Shown here piece after piece: positions 1 through 7,309 of a stretch of DNA of 64,000 bases. The stretch comes from WRHT01 sp031550525 (lineage in GTDB: Bacteria; Desulfobacterota; Desulfovibrionia; Desulfovibrionales; Desulfovibrionaceae). Location: contig JAVBON010000010.1 of the NCBI GenBank assembly GCA_031550525.1, forward strand, positions 43,743 to 107,742. The letters run 5' to 3'. Under the pieces are notes generated by a model, which was given only the letters and a program-made list of their open reading frames with translations, was not told the DNA's origin and did no database searches. Position 1 is the stretch's first letter. Each line of letters begins with the position of its first letter. Both the position numbers and the translations under genes were made by a program.

Positions 1-1
1 G

Positions 2-823
2 TTCCGCCATTGCGCGGCTGAAAGCGGCGGCGTATGGCCTTCAACCCTGGCTTCCGGTTTGCGCACGGTATTGCTGAGTGGCGATTCCATAAGCCACACC
101 CAGGTGAAAATAATTGAGCAAGAGCTGCAATGCCGCGTATTCCGCCACTACGGCATGGCCGAAACCGGACTGGGCACGGCTGTGGAGTGCGCGGCGCGTG
201 ACGGTTGCCACTGGCGCGAGCAGGATTTTTTGTTTGAAATCGTCACTGAAGACGGCAGGGCTTTGCTGCCGGGGCAGGACAGCGAAAAAACAACCCCTTG
301 GGGCGAAATAGCCGTAACCACCCTCACAAGGCAGGGCACGCCTCTGTTACGCTACCTTACCGGCGACATAGGGCGCGCGCATGCTGCCCCTTGCTCCTGC
401 GGTTCCGCCCTATGGCGGTTGGAGGTACGGGAGCGTAAGGCCAACATGCCGCGCTTTGGCAATATAGGGCAGGGCATCTCCGCTGCCGATTTTGACGCCT
501 GCCTGTACCCCTTGCCATGGGTAAAGGATTATGATGTAGCGCTGGGCGTGAGGCCGGGGGCCGATGCCCTTGCTCCGCCGGAGGCCCTTTTATGCGAAGT
601 TTCGCTTAGCCGGCTTGCCCCGGATAATGCGCCGGATTTGCTGCGCGGCGCTCTCAGCGCTCTTGCGCGGCGTTTGAGCTATGCCTCCTGCGCTCTTTAT
701 GTGCGGCCCGCGCGAGAGGGGGGCCTGCCGCTATCTGGCGGCAAGCAGGCGGGCAGGTGCAGCCCCAAGAGAATTTTCCGTCACGTCTGCTTGCCTTTCG
801 GGCCGGAGGCTGTCAGATTATAG
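2..823 (+). CDS. Adenylate-forming enzyme, PaaK/AMP-binding type (5' truncated by window edge)
   Basis: The frame is open from the left edge (codon 1 at base 2), so the start lies upstream; a TTG at 59 is internal. About 273 residues are visible and end at TAG 821-823. The segments SGDSIS, FRHYGMAETG and LRYLTGDIGR are typical of the C-terminal half of phenylacetate-CoA ligase-like adenylate-forming enzymes (A-loop YGMTE and the TGD hinge Asp). A CSCG pair follows the hinge. The next gene is a MocA-like nucleotidyltransferase, and in related sulfate reducers such ligase-like genes occur beside molybdenum-hydroxylase maturation genes, so a role there is an inference. The acyl substrate is unknown. 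Family is fairly sure, function is not. Confidence 0.72.
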   Translation, partial: FRHCAAESGGVWPSTLASGLRTVLLSGDSISHTQVKIIEQELQCRVFRHYGMAETGLGTAVECAARDGCHWREQDFLFEIVTEDGRALLPGQDSEKTTPWGEIAVTTLTRQGTPLLRYLTGDIGRAHAAPCSCGSALWRLEVRERKANMPRFGNIGQGISAADFDACLYPLPWVKDYDVALGVRPGADALAPPEALLCEVSLSRLAPDNAPDLLRGALSALARRLSYASCALYVRPAREGGLPLSGGKQAGRCSPKRIFRHVCLPFGPEAVRL

Positions 824-1068
824 GCGGCATTACCTTTTCAGAAGGCATTTCATAATTGCTTTTTTGAGTTATGCCAGCGTAATGGCTTAAGTTTACGTAT
901 GTTTGCATGCGCTGTGTTCCGGCTTGGGCGGTTTTCACTGCCGTGGCACGGAATATTACGGTTATGAGGCAGTTTACAGCCTATGCCGCCTGAGAAAGGG
1001 CATTTTTATCAAGGCATGGGTATATTTAAATTAATCAGCCGAGTTGGCATCAGTTTTCATAACAAGAC

Positions 1069-2544
1069 ATGAATTTTAACTCAGATATTTCAGTAATAAT
1101 ACTGGCTGCGGGGTATTCCACCCGCATGAGCGGCGACTTCAAGGCTTTAAAGCAACTGGCCGGGCAGAGCTTTCTGGAGCGTGTGGCCGGGGCCTTCAAG
1201 GCAAGCGGTCTTGGCCGCATACTGGTGGTTACCGGCTACAACGCCGAGGCCACGGCGGCGGAAGCCGAGCGCTTGGGGGCATTGCCCGTATTTAACCCCG
1301 ATTTTTCTTCAGGCATGTTCGGTTCAGTAAAGGCCGGCCTGCAAGGCGTTTTGCGGCTTTACCCGGAGAGCCGCGCCGTGTTGCTTACTCCCGTGGATGC
1401 GGCCCTGCTGCTGCCGCGCACCATAAAAGCCATGCTGGATTTGTACGCCATGCAGGCCGGAGAGGGCAGGCCGGAGCGTATAATAATACCTTCCTTTATG
1501 GGTTTGCCAGGTCACCCTGTGCTGCTGCCCGCTGAACATTTCAAGCCCATATTGGCTATGCCGGAAGATGCAGGCGCCGTGCGGCCAAAAGGGCTGCGCG
1601 GCTACTATCACTCCATAATGCCGGACTTGAGGCTGGTGACGCAAGGCGCGCCGTACGGCACAATGCCTGACGAGTACCTGAATTTTTTGCACCCTGGCGC
1701 GGATGAGCCATTGCCAGGCTCTCCAAAGGGCAGGGGGGCGGGGCAAGCCGCGCCTGAGGCGCTGGCCTCTGTTTCCGGCAGTCCTGTTATAACGGCCCCA
1801 TTGCCCGATGCCGGCATTTTATCCGACCTGGATACGCCGGAGGACGCCAAAACCGCCGAGGCTTTTCTCGTTAAAACGGAAAACCGCTCTTTGCCGTCGC
1901 TTGGGGAGGCCTGGCAATTGCTGGAGCTTGCCCGTCTGGCTGAAAACAAGGTGCGCCACAGTATTCTGGTGGCCAGAGGAGCATTGCGTCTGGGCATAAA
2001 GTTGATGGAAAACGACATGCTGCAAAACCCGCAGTTGTTGGTAACCGCCGGTTTGCTGCACGACCTTTTGCGCATGGAGGGCGAGCATGCCGTGGCCGCA
2101 GCCAGATATATTGAGAGCATGGGCTGGCCTAAAACGGCTTTTGTAGTGGGCTGCCACACGCGGCTTCCCGCCGCCTATTTTGAGCGCATAGGCATAGAGA
2201 ATCGCGACCGCAAGTTCAAGAGCGTGGAAATACCTGAAGCTGCAAAAAGAGACCCGAAACTTGCCGATGAATTGTTTTACAGCGCCGTTTGCGTATATAT
2301 GGCCGACAAATATGCCATGAAAGATAAAATAGCCAGTATAGGCGAGCGCTTTAGCGAGATAAGGCAATGGTTTGAGCATAACCAGGGCGCAATTGAAGGC
2401 ATAGAAGAACGGGAAAAAATAGTGGGGCGTATGGAAAAATGGTTCTCCGGCCTGTGCGGCTGTACTCCGGTAAAGACCATGGCCACGCCTTGCGCCCACC
2501 CCTTTGAGGCGTTTTTGGATCAGGTAGAGGCCTTGCACCCCTGA
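1069..2544 (+). CDS. MocA-like nucleotidyltransferase fused to HD domain
   Basis: A 491-residue fusion. Residues about 8-245 are an NTP-transferase of the MobA/MocA (molybdopterin cytidylyltransferase, YgfJ) class: ILAAGYSTRM is the nucleotide-binding loop, with a K after it, FSSGMFGSVKAGL, and VLLTPVDAALL as the metal-binding DxxLL-like segment. Residues about 290-420 are an HD hydrolase domain with HSILVARGAL and LLHDLLRMEGEHA giving the H...HD...D pattern. MocA enzymes load CMP onto molybdopterin for molybdenum hydroxylases; the YgfJ branch serves selenium-dependent hydroxylases, and sequence alone does not tell which branch this is. The HD half may hydrolyse a nucleotide; its substrate is unknown. 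No hydroxylase lies within the window. Confidence 0.85.
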   Translation: MNFNSDISVIILAAGYSTRMSGDFKALKQLAGQSFLERVAGAFKASGLGRILVVTGYNAEATAAEAERLGALPVFNPDFSSGMFGSVKAGLQGVLRLYPESRAVLLTPVDAALLLPRTIKAMLDLYAMQAGEGRPERIIIPSFMGLPGHPVLLPAEHFKPILAMPEDAGAVRPKGLRGYYHSIMPDLRLVTQGAPYGTMPDEYLNFLHPGADEPLPGSPKGRGAGQAAPEALASVSGSPVITAPLPDAGILSDLDTPEDAKTAEAFLVKTENRSLPSLGEAWQLLELARLAENKVRHSILVARGALRLGIKLMENDMLQNPQLLVTAGLLHDLLRMEGEHAVAAARYIESMGWPKTAFVVGCHTRLPAAYFERIGIENRDRKFKSVEIPEAAKRDPKLADELFYSAVCVYMADKYAMKDKIASIGERFSEIRQWFEHNQGAIEGIEEREKIVGRMEKWFSGLCGCTPVKTMATPCAHPFEAFLDQVEALHP

Positions 2545-2605
2545 TAAAAGCCACGTTGCTCACGCAACTCTTGCGAAACCAGCAAGCATCGGTAATTTTA
2601 GAGTC

Positions 2606-2658
2606 ACCCGTAAATGTTCTGCCCCTGTCTACTTGACAGGGGCAGAACATTTACAGGT
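2606..2658. terminator. Long imperfect hairpin between convergent genes
   Basis: Arms 2606-2629 and 2635-2658 pair over 24 bases with one mismatch around a 5-base loop. It lies between the converging genes ending at 2544 and 2748, so it may act on both strands. There is no T-run on either side, so it could also be an extragenic palindrome rather than a terminator. Confidence 0.6.
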
Positions 2659-2747
2659 GGTTATGATTTTTCGAGCTTTACACTCAAGTTAAGGCAATTG
2701 TACGCTAAAAATGCCCTGTAGTTTTTTGGTTAAGCCGCACGGACAGT

Positions 2748-3527
2748 CTAGACTGTGATGTCCAGCTTGGTTACGCCTGCTCCCGGCAGGGGCGCGGCTG
2801 GCCGCGCCACCTGTGCCGTAGTGGCGGCCTGCGCGGCGGCATTGGCCTGCTGCCGGGCAATATCTGGTTCCGGGCTTTGAGATGCGCCGTTTTGTTCCGG
2901 CAAGACGCTTTCCGGCAGGTCCGCGCCTGGCACGGCTATGGGGTTGCCTGCCGCATCGCTGGGGGCCATGGCCTCCGCAGTTTTTTCTTCCATGTCGTCG
3001 CGGCTTTTCTTTAGGTGCTCTTTGGCGCGCTCGCTAACTTCTTCTTCCACCACATCCGCTACTCTGCGTCTGGAGCTTAGGCCCTTGGCGTACATTACCC
3101 CAGCGCCTATGGCTCCGCCAGCGCCTGGGCTTCTGGCCGTGCGCGCGGCAATTTCATAGCTCATTTCACTGGTCATTGCGCCTACCAGCGAGCCTAGCTT
3201 GTTGGCAAAGCTCTTGTCGGACTGCTTGTCTGACAGTGTCGTTTTTATGTACTTGGATTGCTCGTGATCGTTGCGTACAAAATTGCCCTGCATGGAGTTG
3301 CCTGAAGGGGTTCGGGCATATGCGGGGCTATTTTGCGCGGCTTGGGCCGCCACGGCCGCAATTGACTTGCGGGCGTCTTCATTTGTTTGGGCATCTGGCT
3401 GCAAGATGGAGCCAGGCGATTGCCCGGCTGCTCCCGTGGCTTTCTGCAGACTGAGCTTGCGCGTTTCTTCAGGCTCGGTGTAGTCAATCTGCTTCAAGTT
3501 TTGCAAGTTAAGGGATGTAACGCTCAT
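2748..3527 (-). CDS. Hypothetical protein, Ala/Gln-rich
   Basis: I do not recognise this 259-residue protein. ATG at 3527 has GGAG ten bases upstream. It has no signal peptide and no clear membrane segment; the middle (about 115-150) is a small Gly/Ala stretch GAGGAIGAGVMYAKG followed by a charged, probably helical section (about 155-185, VVEEEVSERAKEHLKK). Both ends are low-complexity, rich in Ala, Gln and Pro, which suggests disorder. It is transcribed alone, away from the gene above. Codon use looks like the neighbours, so it is probably a genuine lineage-specific protein. Confidence 0.6.
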   Translation of the reverse strand: MSVTSLNLQNLKQIDYTEPEETRKLSLQKATGAAGQSPGSILQPDAQTNEDARKSIAAVAAQAAQNSPAYARTPSGNSMQGNFVRNDHEQSKYIKTTLSDKQSDKSFANKLGSLVGAMTSEMSYEIAARTARSPGAGGAIGAGVMYAKGLSSRRRVADVVEEEVSERAKEHLKKSRDDMEEKTAEAMAPSDAAGNPIAVPGADLPESVLPEQNGASQSPEPDIARQQANAAAQAATTAQVARPAAPLPGAGVTKLDITV

Positions 3528-3620
3528 GAAATGCTCCGATGTTAAAAAAACAGGTCAATCTATTTATCGGGCATGAAGCGGATTTACTTTAGTATTTTTT
3601 AGTCTCTGGAAATAAAAAAA

Positions 3621-3648
3621 CGGAATGGCGTATTTTTGCGCCATTCCG
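3621..3648 (-). terminator. Rho-independent terminator (minus strand)
   Basis: Perfect 10-bp arms 3621-3630 and 3639-3648, followed on the minus strand by seven T (3620-3614). It ends transcription coming from the minus-strand gene at 3897-4694 after it has crossed the palindromic element 3657-3900. Confidence 0.85.
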
Positions 3649-3656
3649 GATTATTG

Positions 3657-3900
3657 CTAGGTGCTGTTTCTAAAAAGCGTCTTTTGCCCCTTGGACTGCG
3701 TCAAGCACCGATTTTTGTCCAGGGATGTACCATCAGAGTACTATCCCTGGACAAAAATCGGTGCTTTCCTTGCCAGGGAACAAAATCCGTCTTTTTAGAA
3801 ACAGCACCTAAACCAGCGTATTATTCAAATTATGACCGTAATAAAAAGTTTTCTGACACAGTCCAGATGGCAAAAGACGTTTTTTAGAAACAGCCCCTAG
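3657..3900. repeat. CTAG-bounded palindromic element, copy C (MITE-like)
   Basis: Starts and ends with CTAG. The outer 32 bases (3657-3688 and 3869-3900) are inverted repeats matching at 30 of 32 positions. A second right-hand end lies inside (3788-3810) and also pairs with the left end for about 20 bases. Between them is a perfect 24-bp hairpin (3703-3726 with 3743-3766) whose loop holds TACCATCAGAGTA. No protein is encoded. A shorter relative is at 41699-41798. The right CTAG contains the stop codon of the gene at 3897. The ends fit a non-autonomous element moved by a TA-duplicating (IS630-like) transposase; no transposase gene is in the window. Confidence 0.8.
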
Positions 3901-4694
3901 GGCAGTACCCGTATAAAACGGCTTGGCGACAGCAGAACAAGCTTGTCGGAAGCACTCATAAAGTAGCCATGCGCTTCAATTTTTGCGGGGAACTTTATGT
4001 CTTTGATAAAAGGCAACTCATTCTCCGGCAACTGGCAGGATACTGTTTTTTTAGCGCCTTTATCGTCCACTTCAAAATCAAGGGAATAGGACTTGGCGGA
4101 TGCATCTTGGTTAAAGTTAGCCGTGCCGCTTATAATTATTGGCGCTGACGCATACTTGCCTTTGGTTCCGGCGGGGGTGGCCGCGACTTCGGCCCAGAAT
4201 TGATCCGCCGTGAAACTTAAAGTTTTGGCCTTGCGTTTTTCAAGCTCGTTATAGGCCTGCTGAAACTCCACAGGCTTGAGCCCTCTGGATTTGTATATAT
4301 CAATGCCGCGTTTGGCTGCGGCCTGCGCGGCTTCGATATTGTCACGCTTGGTGTTGAGAGTGATCAGCATTTCACAGGCGGCCACCGGGTCATCGTAGGT
4401 TGTGTCGGCCAATGCCGCTATTTTATAGGCCTCGTGGTAGTTTTCCATTTTTACCAGGGCCATGTACTTATAGCGGTACACGTTATATTCCGTCTCCTTG
4501 CGCAGCTCGGGCGGGGCGTTACGGCTCAGGGCCAAGGCCTCGTCGCACACCGCGTTGAATTCGGCTGCCGGTAGCGTGCCTTGCAAAAAGCCTTGGCATT
4601 TTGCTTCAAACTCCATGCCTGTCAGCGCCATGGCGGCAGACGGCAAAGACAAGACAAGGATCAGAAAAAGAAATATCGCAACGTGCTTGCGCAT
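3897..4694 (-). CDS. Exported protein of unknown function
   Basis: 265 residues from ATG 4694, which has AGGAG upstream and begins a clear signal peptide (MRKHVAIFLFLILV ... SAAMA). A longer frame reaches 4799 but would bury the signal. The mature part begins with a helical section (about 25-150) with alternating ALALSRN/ALVKMENYHEAYKIA segments that look like tetratricopeptide-type helices, followed by a beta-rich tail (FWAEVAATPAG, IIISGTANF, KIEAHGYFM). No catalytic motif is evident. The TAG stop lies inside the CTAG end of the palindromic element 3657-3900. Probably periplasmic; function unknown. Confidence 0.72.
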   Translation of the reverse strand: MRKHVAIFLFLILVLSLPSAAMALTGMEFEAKCQGFLQGTLPAAEFNAVCDEALALSRNAPPELRKETEYNVYRYKYMALVKMENYHEAYKIAALADTTYDDPVAACEMLITLNTKRDNIEAAQAAAKRGIDIYKSRGLKPVEFQQAYNELEKRKAKTLSFTADQFWAEVAATPAGTKGKYASAPIIISGTANFNQDASAKSYSLDFEVDDKGAKKTVSCQLPENELPFIKDIKFPAKIEAHGYFMSASDKLVLLSPSRFIRVLP

Positions 4695-4887
4695 ATGAAA
4701 CGCTCCTGTGTTAGAACAAGCTATACGGCTGGCGCGGTTTTGCGCACCGGCCCGATTATGGAAGAGATGCCTTTCAGTCATATGGCTGTAATGGCTCAAG
4801 CACTTTAAATACTGCTAAAATAAAACTACTGCAAGCTGCGTTGCCCATACCGCGCAATGCAAATACCGTGGCCCTGCCTAATGAAGT

Positions 4888-4925
4888 AAAGCGGAAAACC
4901 GCGCTTTCAAAGGGTTTTCCGCTTT
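4888..4925 (-). terminator. Hairpin downstream of barrel gene
   Basis: Perfect 13-bp arms 4888-4900 and 4913-4925 with a 12-base loop, 40 bases after the minus-strand gene ending at 4967. The T-run is short, so the call rests on stem strength and place. Confidence 0.65.
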
Positions 4926-4966
4926 GCTCTCTATTTTTGCCCAGGCCGTATGAACGACCGGTAGTT

Positions 4967-5896
4967 TTAGTTCATGCCGTTACGCAAAACCGGGGTAGTG
5001 TAGCGGTCTTTCCATAGGTTGCCGGTTTTTGGCGTGTAATCCACGCTAAAGGGGTTGCGGCCCTGTTGCAGGGCGTTCATGCTGAAGGGCAGTTTGAAGC
5101 TTAACTGGGCCAACCATTTTTCACCGTTAAGGCGTTTGTTGCTGAAGTAAGATACACCGAAATTAATGGCGGGCAAGGGGCTCCATTCAAAGCGGGCCTT
5201 TACGCCTTTTATCTCGTTAACATGCCTGGCGTCATAATAGTAGCCGCCGCCAAACACTTTCATTTCGCCAAGCTGGTCTATAATGGGCAGGCGGAAGCCG
5301 GCTTCCATATCAAAACCCGGCATAAGGGTTTCATGATCCGACTTTGAACCGGAGTAAACTGCGGTTCCGAAAAAGTGGCAATCCTTGGCGTGTTTGCCCA
5401 GGTCTTTTTGATCCGTAAGCTTTATGTAGCCGTTAAAGCGCAAGTCAATCCAGTCGGATAACAGCTCCATGCCGCCGCCGGTTTTGGTGAGAAAGTTGTT
5501 GTAGGGCGAATATTGCGTGTCCAAATACCAGTTGCCGCCAAAGATTATGCCCTTGCTGAACAGGCCGCCTAAACCGCCCGGCATGCTTTTAAACTGCTCG
5601 CCCGGCAGGTACAGGCGGTTGCCAAGCCCTATGCTGGCGCGTTCTTCATGCCTGCTGCCGCCGCTTAGCTGTGTGCTGAAACCTACCACCGGGTTGACAA
5701 AAAAAGCCGCATTTTGCGGCGCTTCATACAGCGGCATTATAAAACTGGCATTGGTATGCAAAATTTTGTTGGAAAAATACCCGCTAAAGTTGGCCGTGCC
5801 CTCTGAGAAATCGGCGGAAAAAGCCTGTGGCGGGGCAAGCAGGGCCAGGCAAAGCAATAAAACTGACGCTTTAAAGCGTTCAAACATGTTTTTCAT
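4967..5896 (-). CDS. Stand-alone inverse-autotransporter-like outer-membrane beta-barrel
   Basis: 309 residues from ATG 5896 (GGAG six bases upstream; the longer frame to 5935 has no such site). The signal peptide MKNMFERFKASVLLLCLALL...AFSA is followed by about 280 residues of alternating aromatic strands. The segment GGNWYLDTQYSPYNNF...GGGMELLSDWIDLRFNGYI resembles the intimin/invasin beta-domain (IAT_beta), where each strand ends in such Gly/aromatic patterns. Unlike intimin there is no LysM segment before it and no Ig-like passenger after it: the gene stops with the barrel. It may be a porin-like relic or a partner-less barrel. The barrel call is good; the function is open. Confidence 0.7.
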   Translation of the reverse strand: MKNMFERFKASVLLLCLALLAPPQAFSADFSEGTANFSGYFSNKILHTNASFIMPLYEAPQNAAFFVNPVVGFSTQLSGGSRHEERASIGLGNRLYLPGEQFKSMPGGLGGLFSKGIIFGGNWYLDTQYSPYNNFLTKTGGGMELLSDWIDLRFNGYIKLTDQKDLGKHAKDCHFFGTAVYSGSKSDHETLMPGFDMEAGFRLPIIDQLGEMKVFGGGYYYDARHVNEIKGVKARFEWSPLPAINFGVSYFSNKRLNGEKWLAQLSFKLPFSMNALQQGRNPFSVDYTPKTGNLWKDRYTTPVLRNGMN

Positions 5897-6142
5897 AACA
5901 GCTCCATAAAGCTCATGGCCGCCTGACGGCCGCATGCGGTTTACTCAAATAGTTTTTCACATGGAAAAATTTATTACAACTTCTAGCAATTTTCTAGACA
6001 ATTAGCACAGGTACGCCCCTTGTGTCCACATAGATTATTGATTGTTGTTGCGCGGCATAATAACGCATGGTTTTACTTGCGTGAAAAAACCTTTGTACAT
6101 ATACTTTCAAGCTATATACCGCCCCACCAACTGCGAGTTACT

Positions 6143-7309
6143 ATGTCCAAGAAAATCTTTTTTTCCGCATATATATTAATTTGCTTTTTCCTGTGTGCCT
6201 GCTCCGATGATGCAAGCAGCCCCCAGCAGCGGCGCGATCACGCCGTGCCGGTAAGGGTGGCTGAGGTGCTGTCGGATGATGTGGATCAAATCCTTAACGT
6301 CATAGGCCATGTGGAGGCCTCCGCCACTGTAAAGGTTACGGCGCAGGTTGGTGGACAACTGCTTGAGGCAAAAGTGCGCCCAGGGCACCAGGTAAAGGCC
6401 GGAGCCCTGCTTTTTAGAATAGACCCGCGCAGTTTTCAGGCCAGCCTTAATCAGGCCGATGCGGCCCTTGCCAGCAACAGCGCCCAGTTGCGGCGCGCGC
6501 GGCAGGATTTGGCGCGTTATAAAAAGTTGGCCTCGCAAGATTTTTTAAGCCAGCAGCAATACGAGCAGAGCCTGACGGAAGTTGAGACCATTGAAGCCAG
6601 CATAGAGCAGAATTCCGCCGTGCGGGCCAATGCCCTGCTTAACCTTGAGCATGCCGACATAAAAGCGCCCATAGCCGGGCGGGTTGGCGAGGTGCTGGTA
6701 GACCCAGGCAACAATATAAAAGCCAATGACGCCACTTTGCTTGTGATTAACACCATAAGCCCGGCCGATGTAAAGTTTTCTGTGCCGGAGCGTTTTTTGC
6801 CCGAGCTTAACCGGCGCTTTCGCGCTGGCAAGGTAGAGGTGCGCGTGCTGCCGGAAGGCGACAGCGGACCACCCGTGGCTGGAGCTCTTACCGTAATAGA
6901 TAACGAGGTGGACAGAACCACCGGCACCATTTCGATGCGAGCGCGTTTCGCCAATACGGACGAGCGCCTGTGGCCAGGTCAATTCACACGGGTAAGCATA
7001 GTTATGGAAGCGGTTAAAAATGCCCTGGTCATTCCAGACACCGCGATAATGGAAGGAACTAACGGGCGTTATGTATACGTGCTGCAGGAGGACGGCACGG
7101 TGAAAAACCGTGACGTTGCAGCCGAAGATTTGCCGGACGGCAGGGTGCTGGTCACTTCCGGCCTTGCCCTGGGCGAGCGTGTGGTTGTGGACGGCCAGCT
7201 AAACCTCATGCCGGGCGTAAAGGTGGAGGTAATAAAACCTTCCGGCGGGCAGGGGCCTGGCCCGGGGTCTGAACCGGCCGGGGCGCGCGGAGCAGGTACA
7301 GGCGCATGA
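6143..7309 (+). CDS. RND efflux periplasmic adaptor (membrane fusion lipoprotein)
   Basis: 388 residues from ATG 6143. This start gives a lipoprotein signal (YILICFFLCAC, lipobox LCAC) and is preferred to the upstream in-frame codon at 6020. The order is typical of AcrA/MexA: N-terminal lipoyl half (ASATVKVTAQVGGQLLEAKVRPGHQVKAG), a helical hairpin (about 95-160), second lipoyl half (NLEHADIKAPIAGRVGEV), beta-barrel and membrane-proximal domain. It overlaps the pump gene by four bases (ATGA), so the two are translated together. It links the inner-membrane pump to an outer-membrane channel; no TolC-type gene lies here. The C-terminus is Gly/Pro/Ala-rich. Confidence 0.93.
   Translation: MSKKIFFSAYILICFFLCACSDDASSPQQRRDHAVPVRVAEVLSDDVDQILNVIGHVEASATVKVTAQVGGQLLEAKVRPGHQVKAGALLFRIDPRSFQASLNQADAALASNSAQLRRARQDLARYKKLASQDFLSQQQYEQSLTEVETIEASIEQNSAVRANALLNLEHADIKAPIAGRVGEVLVDPGNNIKANDATLLVINTISPADVKFSVPERFLPELNRRFRAGKVEVRVLPEGDSGPPVAGALTVIDNEVDRTTGTISMRARFANTDERLWPGQFTRVSIVMEAVKNALVIPDTAIMEGTNGRYVYVLQEDGTVKNRDVAAEDLPDGRVLVTSGLALGERVVVDGQLNLMPGVKVEVIKPSGGQGPGPGSEPAGARGAGTGA

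Noticed and set aside
5937..6142. N-terminal extension of the RND adaptor from 6020
   Set aside because: It would place 41 residues before a clear lipoprotein signal; the ATG at 6143 is the sensible start.
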